A stretch of 10,152 nucleotides of DNA from Acanthamoeba lenticulata (GCA_002179805.1 NAVB01000530.1:1-10152), one strand, 5' to 3'; shown: positions 1-7,024, numbered from the stretch's first letter. Translations and numbers: made by a program. Notes: generated from the letters alone by a model not told the origin.

Positions 1-37
1 CCTTAAATGGGAGGGGAAAGAAAGAGTGAAGGCGTAC

Positions 38-414
38 TCGATTTCAGCCTCTTCATCTAGTTGATACATGAGGCTTGCGACGATGTCGCTTGCGCGAAAC
101 CGCACTGCTTTGTCGCTGGCGTCAGAGATGTCGAGAAGATGTCGTATGAGGTGCAAGAAGAGACTTTCGGCGGCTGAGCCCTTCTGTTGCTCGGGCATCG
201 TGACAAAACCCACCACAAACTTGCACAGGCGCTCTACCGCTGGCTCACGTTTCCACACAACCAACAAACGATTGACATGCTCGACAAATTCATCTCGAAA
301 TGCCTCTCTGTCGTCGGCCTGCAACTCAATAAGTCGCTGCCAGCCGCGCTTGTGGGCGGTCACCGATCGTTGGCAAGCGTCGAAGACATCGACCAACGCC
401 GTGCCCAACGCCAT
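38..414 (-). CDS. NCAPG: Condensin complex subunit G, N-terminal exon (partial)
   Basis: This encodes the start of the HEAT-repeat condensin I subunit G (CAP-G), which binds the kleisin arm of the SMC2/SMC4 ring and compacts mitotic chromosomes. Reading on the minus strand, the ATG is at 414-412, with an in-frame stop upstream at 477-475. The frame contains LLVVWKREPAVERLCKF followed about 40 residues later by KAVRFRASDIV. From memory, human NCAPG has MVVYKREPAVERVIEF and NAVRFRVCQLI at the same spacing and the same distance from its N-terminus. The exon runs about 125 codons to QLDEEAEI and then meets a likely donor (GTACGC, first base 37), so the rest lies beyond the window. The first 37 bases read as pyrimidine-rich intron on this strand. 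The gene is divergent from the CARNMT1 homologue and shares its 280-bp promoter region. Family identity is strong; the exact exon end is inferred. Confidence 0.86.
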
Positions 415-694
415 ATCACTTTCACCAAGACGTGTGCTTTCCCGCCATTTTGCTCGTGCTCGCGGCCATATTTGTCATTTTGGCGTTTCGCGCCAAACTC
501 GTTCTATTCCATCTCCCAACGCAACTCGTCACAAACTGCCATGACTGCCATACTCTTCCTTGGGTATACATCATCGCCAACACTGTGGCCCCATTGCCAA
601 TGGCGCTGCTCCGTGTTCGAGCTTTCTTTCCGCTTCGAAAATACACGCTATTTGGTTTTCTCCTTTTTTTTGTTTGTTTCTTTGTCTGGCGCAG
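415..694. promoter_or_regulatory. Divergent promoter region between NCAPG and CARNMT1 homologues
   Basis: This 280-bp gap separates two outward-facing start codons. The NCAPG-proximal third holds several E2F-like motifs (listed separately). The CARNMT1-proximal end, 655-694, is a long pyrimidine tract ending in GCGCAG directly before the ATG. That is exactly what a 3' splice site looks like here, so CARNMT1 probably has a 5'UTR intron. A possible donor is GTATAC at 564. A short upstream exon starting at ATG 541 and using this donor would not be in frame with the protein, so the intron, if real, is untranslated. Several frames are open through this region, but none resembles a protein. Confidence 0.6.
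438..497. promoter_or_regulatory. Cluster of E2F-type motifs with an inverted repeat
   Basis: Three matches to the E2F/DP consensus TTTSSCGC fall within 60 bp, 24-83 bp upstream of the NCAPG start codon: TTTCCCGCC at 438-446, TTTCGCGCC at 486-494, and TTTGGCGCG read on the minus strand from 497 to 489. The last two sit inside a perfect inverted repeat, TTTGGCG (479-485), a five-base spacer, and CGCCAAA (491-497). The motifs are seen directly. Binding by an E2F-family factor is inferred from the consensus and from condensin being a cell-cycle gene. Confidence 0.6.
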
Positions 695-2358
695 ATGGAG
701 CACTCGCACCACGAACAACATGGGCACAGCTGTGACGACCACCAGCATGCACATGAGCTCTCTCCTGAAGAAATGGAGATAGAAGAGGAGAAGGCGCTGC
801 TCCGGGTGATCAATGCCTTCAAGGAGTACCGCAGTTGGGCAATGTCCTTCGTCAACAAGGCAGAACGTGATTTTCATCGTATGTCGGAAAAGCACCAAGC
901 TCTCCTAAGCTTGCTTGTCAATCCGCAACAGAAATGGGTAAAGATGAGAACATGCATCGATCTCAACGCACGCTTCATCCAGCAGATTCTAAGCGTGAAC
1001 CAGCTCTTCGACAACCAGCAGGTTCGCCCTTTTCTTAGTTTCTTCGCTTTTGGGTTGGCCAGTCCTAACGTTTCGCGTGCACCGTGGGTGCTGCAGATGA
1101 GCGGCCAGCAGTTTGCCGATGACGATGGAGTGGTGCCCAAGGAAGCGGACATGGACAAAGTGCGCAGCACGCTCAAGCAGTTTGTGCGTGAGTGGAGCGA
1201 GGAGGGAAAGCCTGAGCGCGACGCCTGCTTCCAGCCCCTCATCGATGAGATCAACGCACATTTCCCGGTCCGAGAGCTGTACGGCCTGCCTGTGGACTCT
1301 GCGCCTCTCTCTTTCTCTCGCGGGCGAGCTCACGGCGCTGGCAAACTCCTACCAGGAACTCGGTTCGCGTGTTGGTTCCGGGCAGTGGCCTCGGGCGCCT
1401 GCCGTGGGAGTTGGCCAAGCTCGGTCCGTACCAGCGCGAGTGCAGCTCGCTGAGCACATCACTCACTCGCACTTGTGTGGTGGCACAGGTTATGCGAGCC
1501 AGGGCAATGAGTTTTCCTTCTTCATGCTACTTTCGTCGAGCTTCATTCTCAACAAGTAAGTGTTCAGGTGAGGTTCTGCGCCGGTTGGCAACTTATGGCT
1601 AACGCACTAGTGCATCCGTGCATTCACCTATGAACACAAGATCGGGCGACCAGCGATATCCGATCTTCCCGTTCGTCGTCCAGTCGGCCAACGTGTTCAA
1701 GAGCGAGGACCAGTTCCGGCAGATCAGCGTGCCGGATGTGTGCCCCACGGACATACCCGAGGGCGTCGACTTCTCGATGGCGGCGGGCGACTTCCTCGAG
1801 TCTTTCCCCGATGATGATGGCCGTACGGATGACCACGACTCCCCTGATGTCTCTTGCCAGGCGCTCAGCGGATTTGTTTGTCCCCAATAACAGAGTACGA
1901 CTGCGTGGCCACGTGCTTCTTCCTCGACACGGCCAAGAATGTGGTGAGCTACGTGGAGAACATCCACAGACTGCTTCGACCCGGTGGCGTGTGGGTCAAC
2001 ATCGGTACGATAGGAAGGGCTCGTGTTTGGCCTTCGCTTGACTTTTTGCTTTCTTTGGTGTGACAGGGCCGCTGCTCTATCACTGGTCGGAGATGCCGGG
2101 CGAGCTCTCCATTGAGCTCTCGTGGGAAGAGCTCCGGCGAGTCATCAACTCTTTTGGCTTCGAGATCCAGGTTCACATCAATCAACTCTCTGGCTGCTGT
2201 TGCCCGTCATCAAGTGCTCACCATCCCTTTTCGTGCAGAAGGAGGAACGGAGGGAGTGCACGTACGACGATAACGTGCGGTCCATGCTGCACTCGGTCTA
2301 CAACTGTGTGCTCTTTAAAGCAGTGAAGCAGCCTAGTAGCAGCAATAAAGAGGAATAA
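695..2358 (+). CDS. CARNMT1: Carnosine N-methyltransferase (N2227 family), 8 exons, 396 aa
   Basis: This is a SAM-dependent methyltransferase that methylates the imidazole of carnosine-type His peptides in animals. Proposed exons: 695-1021, 1097-1278, 1356-1423, 1489-1555, 1611-1822, 1894-2004, 2067-2170, 2239-2358; every junction is GT-AG and the total is 1191 nt. The product has a His-rich N-terminus (about residues 3-21), the family block MDKVRSTLKQFVREWSEEGK, SAM motif I VLVPGSGLGRLPWELA (175-190), QGNEFSFFMLLSS (197-209), FSMAAGDF (269-276), YDCVATCFFLDTAKN (287-301), GGVWVNIGPLLYHW, and a Tyr-containing C-terminus before CVLF. From memory, human CARNMT1 carries near-identical blocks in the same order at 409 aa. 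The Asp of the FLDT motif and the His of PLLYH correspond to what I recall as substrate-pocket residues. Intron 1 (75 nt) is stop-free and a multiple of three. Carnosine is not established in amoebae, so the natural substrate is open. Confidence 0.93.
2344..2349 (+). terminator. AATAAA overlapping the end of the CARNMT1 coding region
   Basis: AATAAA lies seven codons inside the 3' end of the CARNMT1 reading frame, where it is read as Asn-Lys within the final SSSNKEE. No other clear AATAAA follows before the next gene. It may serve as the polyadenylation signal with cleavage just after the stop, or it may be coincidental. Confidence 0.4.
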
Positions 2359-2470
2359 GATCCCACAAGTCAACTGGTCCCAGTCAGTCGTCCTTGACTG
2401 CCCGCTCCTGGCCACCTCGTTCGGGTGTCTGGTGCTTGGTGGTTGCCCCAACTGAATGATGCGTGTCGGC

Positions 2471-2515
2471 ATATAATTGGCGCTCACTACCTTCGGACAG
2501 TTTGAAGCTTCAAAC
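2471..2515 (+). promoter_or_regulatory. Core promoter: TATA-like box and 16-bp palindrome at probable start site
   Basis: ATATAAT at 2471-2477 is a TATA-like element 74 bp before the start codon of the cortactin-like gene. A perfect 16-bp palindrome, GTTTGAAGCTTCAAAC, lies at 2500-2515. That is about 25-40 bp downstream of the TATA-like box, where transcription would be expected to begin, and 35 bp before the ATG. Both elements are seen directly; their function is inferred from spacing. The remainder of 2359-2550 shows nothing else recognisable. Confidence 0.55.
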
Positions 2516-2550
2516 AACAAAAGAAGCGCATCACACATAACACTCCAGCC

Positions 2551-4092
2551 ATGTTTTCTGCTCCTGCCGACGATCCTTGGGCCAATCAGGGGGTATGTCT
2601 TCTCTTTTCGCCTGCAAGGATGGGCTCTTTTTCTCTAAAACACTTATCTTCAACTCAGGCCGACGATGACGACTGGGACACCGATCCTGATTTCGAGGTA
2701 CTTTTTACTTCAGGCGTGCTTAGCCTTTGCCTTGGTTACCTTCCTTATCCCTTCTTCTGCGACAATTAGAACAAGACCACGATTAAAGCCGGTAGCAAGG
2801 ACACCAGCATCGTCAGTGCTGCCGAGGCTCAGCGGGTAGGGCTCTTCTTTCGCTTGCTCGCCCTCTTCTGCGCTGACGACGAGGCACGTGCGCTGTCATG
2901 CTGGGGGCAAACAGCGCCTGAGGGAACAACTCGAGGAGGAAAACGCCAAGAAGTTTGGCGTCCCGCGGGCGGTGGAGGTGCAGAAGAGCACCGCCCACCT
3001 GGGCAACCTGAGCGAGTCCAAGCCCGCCCCCGCTCGCCCCTGGCAGCAACAGCAGCAACAGCAGCCGTCACAGCCGCCCGTGGTGGTGAGTAGCAGTACC
3101 ACCATCACCCCGGCCAAGCCAAACCCAGTCTCTGCGGCCAGGAGCCAGTTTTCACAGGGTACGTCTGCCGCCCCATGGGATGTTGACTGGCATGATTGAG
3201 TTCCCATCCTGACGACGAGTTGTGTCGTCCAGCTGCGGCGCCCGCACCTGCCCCAGTGCGCTCTGCACCGCCGCCCGCTGCAGCGGCTCCGGCTCCCGTG
3301 CGCTCATTCGGCGCGCCCGCTGCCGCTGCTCCGGCCCCTGTGCGCTCGTTCGGCGCGCCCGCTGCCGCCGCACCGGCCGCCAAGCCGCCCGTGCAAGCCG
3401 CTGCGCCCGCTGCGTTCAACAAGCCTGCCCCCGCCCCGGCTCCGGCCCCCGTGCAGCAGGCGCCCGCGCCGGTGGCCAGCAAGCCGCCTCCGCCGCCCGT
3501 CTCGGCCAAGCCTCCGCCGCCGCCCGCCGCCGCCAAGCCGTCCGCGCTGGCTCCGCCGCCTGCGGCCGCCCCGCCTCCGCCCGCGCCCGCCCAGATCTAC
3601 GAGGAGCCTGCTCCGGCCGCCGCCGCGACCTATGACGACGGCAGCGCTTACCACCAGGGCGGCTATGACGACGGCAGCGGCTACAACCAGGGCGGCTACG
3701 ATGACGGCAGCGGCTACACCGACGCCGGCTACGACCAGAGCGGATACGACCAGAGCGGCTACGACGCGTCGTACGACAACCAGGCTGGCTACGACCAGAG
3801 CGGGTATGACCAGAGCGGATATGACCAAAGCGGCGGCTACGACCAGAGCGGCTACACCGAGGCCGGGTATGACCAGAGTGGCTACGACCAGAGCGCCTAC
3901 GCGGCACCCGCGGCGGGCGGCAACCAGTGCCGGGCGCTTTACGAGTTTGCTGGTGAGAACGAGACGGACCTCGCCTTCTACGAGGGCGCCATCATTACTA
4001 TTCTCGACGACACGGATCCGTCGGGCTGGTGGCATGGCGAGCTCAACGGCGTGGTGGGTTACTTCCCGTCCAACTTCGTGGAGCGCATTTAG
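2551..4092 (+). CDS. Cortactin-like Arp2/3-binding protein with SH3 domain, 5 exons, 416 aa
   Basis: Probable actin-cortex scaffold. Proposed exons: 2551-2592, 2659-2697, 2770-2835, 2915-3158, 3233-4092; all introns are GT-AG, 66-79 nt, and the total is 1251 nt. Residues 15-27 read ADDDDWDTDPDFE, matching the acidic DDWETDPDF motif by which cortactin/HS1 binds Arp2/3 (from memory). Residues 50-70 form a short charged helix ending in KFGV, reminiscent of cortactin-repeat ends, followed by Gln- and Pro-rich stretches. Residues 132-263 are a Pro/Ala linker with polyproline runs that could be SH3 ligands. Residues 264-353 are Tyr/Gly/Gln/Asp repeats (YDQSG). Residues 361-416 are a complete SH3 domain: ALYEF, ETDLAFYEG, the double Trp of SGWWHGELNG, and GYFPSNFVE at the C-terminus. 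The true cortactin F-actin-binding repeats are missing. The SH3 domain is near certain; the cortactin relationship rests on the acidic motif and overall order. Confidence 0.85.
3286..3369 (+). repeat. 42-bp tandem duplication in the Pro/Ala linker
   Basis: Two adjacent 42-nt units (3286-3327 and 3328-3369) differ at only a few positions, all third-codon. Each encodes APAPVRSFGAPAAA. A partial third copy of the APAPVRS part precedes them. This is an in-frame expansion inside the linker of the cortactin-like protein. Confidence 0.85.
3631..3900 (+). repeat. YDQSG / YDDGS low-complexity repeat region
   Basis: About 90 codons are built from short units. YDDGSxYxQGG comes first (three degenerate copies), then many copies of GYDQS, 15 nt each (GGCTACGACCAGAGC and variants). 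Synonymous changes between copies (TAC/TAT, GGC/GGA) show the units are not freshly identical. The composition (Tyr, Gly, Gln, Asp, Ser) resembles prion-like disordered regions that can phase-separate; that behaviour is inference. Confidence 0.85.
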
Positions 4093-4256
4093 GCCTGTTG
4101 ATGTTGTTCCTGTTTCTGTACCAGCCCAACCCGAAGACGCTTGACGCGTTTGGTTTCTTTTTCCAAGTGGCTTTCAAAGCATTTCGAAAAAAAAAAAAAA
4201 AAGAAGGAGTGCTGGTTTATGCAACTCCATTTGGCATCGAAGGACGTGCGCAAGCG
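4093..4256 (+). other. Intergenic segment with A16 homopolymer
   Basis: Between the cortactin-like stop codon and the next ATG lies 164 bp with a run of 16 A at 4187-4202. No AATAAA is visible for the upstream gene. The frame of the downstream gene stays open back to about 4029, but the upstream part overlaps the SH3 coding region and does not look like protein. The A-run is a candidate poly(dA) nucleosome-excluding promoter element. Confidence 0.5.
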
Positions 4257-4580
4257 ATGAGATCCAACATGCTGCACCGACTTCTCACATACGTGGCGAA
4301 CGAGCTTCTTGTTGAGCGGCTCGCGAACAATCGGCTCTTCCAACAATTCGTTGTGCAAACAAACGCAAAATTCAAGGAGGGGGCATCCAAAATCAAGGCC
4401 AAGGCAGAGGATTTTACTTCTCCTGCTTCATCCGCGGCTACCCAGCAGATGTATGCGCGCCTTCACAACACCAAGTCTGGTCTTGGTTCTTTTGGCTCCG
4501 CCTTTTTCGACTCTGTGAAAAAGCAACTGCGCGAGGAATTCAACAAGCAAGTGAAGTCAGGCCCTACCAAGAGGCGGTGA
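4257..4580 (+). CDS. Small basic protein of unknown function, 107 aa, intronless
   Basis: ATG at 4257-4259, stop TGA at 4578-4580; a second in-frame ATG follows four codons later. I do not recognise the family with certainty. The N-terminal third, LLTYVANELLVERLANNRLFQQF (split here as LLTYVANELLVE and RLANNRLFQQF), looks like an amphipathic helix pair. It is followed by a Lys/Ala-rich stretch (KFKEGASKIKAKAEDF), a Ser/Ala linker, and a second helical segment, FFDSVKKQLREEF, with a basic C-terminus (GPTKRR). There is no signal peptide or obvious membrane span. It is the only gene in the window completed without an intron. The frame agrees with a downstream AATAAA at 4592, which supports a real transcript. 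A short mitochondrion-associated or structural protein is possible, but this is a guess from composition. Confidence 0.6.
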   Translation: MRSNMLHRLLTYVANELLVERLANNRLFQQFVVQTNAKFKEGASKIKAKAEDFTSPASSAATQQMYARLHNTKSGLGSFGSAFFDSVKKQLREEFNKQVKSGPTKRR

Positions 4581-4591
4581 TAAATCAACCA

Positions 4592-4597
4592 AATAAA
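4592..4597 (+). terminator. Polyadenylation signal AATAAA after the 107-aa gene
   Basis: AATAAA begins 12 nt after the TGA of the 107-aa gene, followed by a GT-rich stretch (GAAATGTGTGTTGG) typical of a downstream cleavage element. It supports the small ORF as a transcribed gene on this strand. Confidence 0.65.
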
Positions 4598-4887
4598 GTT
4601 GCCTTCTGTAACATGAGTGAAATGTGTGTTGGGGGGGGGGGACCACACACACGAGCGAAAAGGTTCGAACAGTTGGCAAAGTGAACAACAGTTGATAGAA
4701 TTCCAAATATGGTGAGCCCACAATGTGGCTCTTCGTGGCACGCGTCAACCGCCAGTTCAGTTTCGGAAACCGTACGCAAGCCAACAGAACAGAGTTGCCC
4801 GCGGAGGATCTTCTTCTGAGAACTTCATACATCTATCTAATTGCCTTGTCCAGAGATCTGCATTTGCTGGCCTTTCAGCAACCGAAC
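4598..4887 (+). other. Intergenic / 5'UTR segment upstream of the MIT-like gene
   Basis: This region contains an 11-base G run (4631-4641) flanked by GT- and AC-rich DNA. The reading frame of the next gene is open back to an ATG at 4723, 55 codons upstream, but that stretch does not look conserved. A pyrimidine tract ending in CTTTCAG at 4878, nine bases before ATG 4888, and a GTACGC donor-like site at 4772 suggest a 5'UTR intron of about 107 nt. Confidence 0.45.
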
Positions 4888-6182
4888 ATGACACAACAGC
4901 AAGTACTGGGTTCAGCCTTGTTGGCCGAGCTTCGGCGCTTTGAAAATCCAGAGCTGGCCAAAGCCATACAGCTTGTTGAGCAGGCATTCCAGCTTTCCGC
5001 CAGCGATTCCTCACGAGCCAAGAATCTCTTCGACAAGAGCTCCATCGCTTTTCTGCAGGCGATTCGCAGTACGTAGCGACCCCCCTTGATTCCCCATAAC
5101 GCGTTGCACTCCCCCTTACCGCGCCACTCCACCTTGCAGTTTCAGAGCGTGAGCATAGGGCAGTGGTGCGCAAAGTCGTGGACGCGTATGTACATTACAT
5201 CGAGCAAAGGGAACGGCTGCGGCTTAGGGTCGACGGCGATGGCGACGACATGTCTGCCTCTACACGGTCGCTCTACCGGCTGCAGCGCCGGCTCTCCTGC
5301 TCAGACTCGTCCCTTCAGACACGCGTCATGCACTCCTACCTCCAACTCGCGGAAGATGATGATGCCGAAGGCGGCTGGCTGTCGTCGACTGGGCTGGGCG
5401 ACAGCAGTGAGTGCCGCTACATGTCGCGCCTCAAGTCGTCCTCGGAGCTGGTCGAAACGCTCGTCGCCAGCAGCGGTAGCGACAGCGGCAAGAAGATAAA
5501 CACAAAAGTGAAGGAGGTCAAGAAGAAGGACAAGAAGGAGAAAAAGAAGGAGAAGGAGAAGGAGAAAAAGGCGTCTAGCGAAGTCCAGAGAGCCGCCTCT
5601 CGGAGTAAGGAGAGAAGCACCAAGCTGCCCGGGAAGGAGAGCAAGCCGAGCGAACCGGCAGATGAGCGGGCCAGTAGCCCGGCGCCAGAAACGCTTGCCG
5701 GCGACACTGCCACCGCGAAGCGACCAGGCGGCCGCACAAAGTCTCGGCGGGGGGCGGGACTCTCATCGTCGTCGCCGACGCCATCGCCGTCCTCCTCAGT
5801 TTCCTTCAGCCCGACGACCGTCCTCGCCGGCGAGGAAGGGTCAGAGGACGCGCGTCTGCTGCGGGCGCTCAACGCGTGGCGCAAGAGCCGAGGGCAGGGC
5901 AGCAGCGACATCCTGGGGTACTGCAGCACGCGATCGCAGCAGGACAGCAGCGGCAGCGACAGCAAGACGGAGAAGAAGAAAAAGGGCGGCTGGCCGGAAG
6001 AAAAAGTGACAGCACTACCAGCTGGTACCACCACCGCCACACAGCAGGAGGCGCTTCCGATGCCCGACGGGTCTGCCACGGTGGTGGATGAGCTCCACAA
6101 GCTCTACCCCAATCTCCACTCGGCCTTCTCCAGCAAGCTGCTCGATCGGTGGGTGCAGGAACAGCCCAACAACACCATCTGA
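4888..6182 (+). CDS. MIT-domain-like protein with Lys/Ser-rich disordered body, 2 exons, 407 aa
   Basis: Proposed exons are 4888-5068 and 5140-6182, joined across a 71-nt GTACGT...TTGCAG intron. Residues about 18-85 resemble a microtubule-interacting-and-trafficking (MIT) three-helix bundle: LAKAIQLVEQAFQLSASD, AKNLFDKSSIAFLQAI, and VVRKVVDAYVHYIEQRERL follow the spacing of the Vps4-type A-x-x-L-x-x-x-A, L-x-x-A and Y-x-x-x-x-E-x-L pattern. Proteins with MIT domains bind ESCRT-III tails. The rest is mostly disordered: Ser/Asp-rich segments, a Lys/Glu tract at residues 179-209, a Pro/Ser block, and a final hydrophobic helix, DELHKLYPNLHSAFSSKLLD. No enzyme domain is visible. The splice lies between helices 2 and 3 of the MIT-like part. 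An alternative start at ATG 4723 would add 55 residues. The gene is convincing; the domain assignment is moderate and made by eye. Confidence 0.75.
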
Positions 6183-6210
6183 GAGAGAGACAGAGAGAGA
6201 GAGAGAGAGA
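6179..6210. repeat. (GA)n microsatellite at the stop codon of the MIT-like gene
   Basis: About 32 bases of alternating GA, interrupted once by a C, start within the TGA stop and run into the 3'UTR. It is seen directly. It may be a simple slippage tract or may lie in the promoter region of the downstream gene. Confidence 0.85.
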
Positions 6211-6573
6211 CGGCCCTTGATGTTTACCTTATATTTATTGTACACTTCCCACTTCAAAACAACAACAAGGCTACCCCTGGCCTCGAGGGTCCATAGGGAC
6301 CTGCTTTCAACAAGATCACTCGATGTTGTGTTCCTTGTGCAGGATTTGATGAACAACTGATCGATCCGCTTGGAGGGTTTGCGGGAGAGACGTAGAAGGT
6401 GCCTGTGATACAGACCCTCGGCAAGGCTCCGAATTTCGAACTGAGTTCGGGCCGCCGATGGCCGCTTGTCTGGGGCTTCAGGGCACCCTTCAAACATGTC
6501 TTCCTCTTCGAGTTCTTCGCTCGTTCGCGCTTTCTTGATCTTTGTGATTGCGCATAAGCTTCTACAACACGTC
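6183..6573. other. Intergenic region between the MIT-like and Cys-rich genes
   Basis: This roughly 390-bp stretch holds the GA repeat, an AT-rich element TTATATTTATTG (6229-6240), and a 13-bp palindrome CGAACTGAGTTCG (6437-6449). The AT-rich element contains AATAAA on the minus strand and a TATA-like core on the plus strand. A plus-strand ATG at 6496 is in frame with the downstream Cys-rich gene and would extend it by 26 residues. The minus strand is open from 6650 down past 6182, but no family is recognisable in it (see findings). Confidence 0.5.
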
Positions 6574-6884
6574 ATGACCATCTCCTCGGCCTGGGTTACT
6601 CTTGGCCTACTCGCCCTCTTGTGTGGCGCCTCGGTGGGGCAATACTTCACACACCCTGAGAAAGCCGATGATGAGGTTCTTTTCCACTACCCACGCAACG
6701 CAGAGGGCTTTGCTGACTAAAAAGCTGTGGTGCACAGCGACTCGGGCAGTGGTGCCGGCGAAGCGCCGAATGCCCAGAGACCGAAGTGTGCTGCAGCTGC
6801 GACACCTACATTGGCACAGTACCGGCGTGCACAACCGAAGCTCTTTGCAAGATGATGGGCTATTGTAGGATTCTTGCCTCGTAA
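6574..6884 (+). CDS. Small secreted eight-cysteine protein, 2 exons, 82 aa
   Basis: Exons 6574-6675 and 6738-6884 join in phase 0 across a 62-nt GTTCTT...GCACAG intron. From M1 the product opens with a textbook signal peptide (MTISSAWVTLGLLALLCGAS), a short acidic linker (YFTHPEKADDE), and then a 48-residue exon 2 with eight cysteines spaced C-x5-C-x5-CC-x-C-x9-C-x5-C-x5-C. Even Cys number, tight spacing and secretion signal imply four disulfides and an extracellular or vacuolar location. The unspliced frame would end at TAA 6718-6720, before any of these cysteines, so the intron matters. Two AATAAA signals follow the stop. An alternative ATG at 6496 gives 108 aa with a longer hydrophobic N-terminus. 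I do not recognise the family. The pattern recalls small disulfide-rich modules in general, and no activity can be claimed. Confidence 0.77.
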
Positions 6885-6904
6885 ATGTGTTGCGTGTGGA
6901 AAAG

Positions 6905-6914
6905 AATAAATAAA
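6905..6914 (+). terminator. Overlapping AATAAA signals after the Cys-rich gene
   Basis: Two overlapping AATAAA hexamers (6905-6910 and 6909-6914) lie 20 nt after the Cys-rich stop codon. They also sit 28-37 bp before the possible upstream start codon of the cyclase gene at 6942, so the same AT-rich patch could act as a TATA-like element for that gene. Confidence 0.7.
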
Positions 6915-7024
6915 AATTCAAAACCCAAGTCTGCAACAACAATGGAGAAGCTGGCTGTGCTGGGTACCCATAAGGGATCGCCTCTCCTGCAGCTTGCACT
7001 GTTCCTCACTCCACTGGTGGTTAA

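Noticed and set aside
68..735. Overlapping plus-strand open frames over the left end (158, 182 and 116 aa)
   Set aside because: They lie opposite the condensin subunit G exon, which has clear family motifs on the minus strand, or run through promoter DNA. Their translations are Ser/Arg/Cys-rich and resemble no protein.
3304..4035. Minus-strand frame of 243 aa rich in Val, Ala, Gly and Arg
   Set aside because: It is the complement of the Pro/Ala and YDQSG repeat exon. Repetitive GC-rich coding DNA leaves the opposite strand open; the plus strand ends in an intact SH3 domain.
4187..4202. A16 run as a retrotransposition scar
   Set aside because: It lies upstream of the intronless ORF on its coding strand, not downstream, and no target-site duplication is visible.
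4723..4887. Upstream in-frame start adding 55 residues to the MIT-like protein
   Set aside because: The extra stretch has no protein-like features and contains a donor-like GTACGC and an acceptor-like CTTTCAG just before ATG 4888, so it is more likely 5'UTR with an intron. Not fully excluded.
5417..6100. Minus-strand frame of 227 aa
   Set aside because: Antisense of the Lys/Ser-rich exon; its Phe/Leu/Ser runs are the mirror of AAG/GAG codons and no motif is seen.
6496..6573. Upstream start for the Cys-rich protein (108 aa)
   Set aside because: Starting at 6574 gives a standard signal peptide; the earlier start adds a Ser run and a second hydrophobic stretch. Kept as an alternative only.
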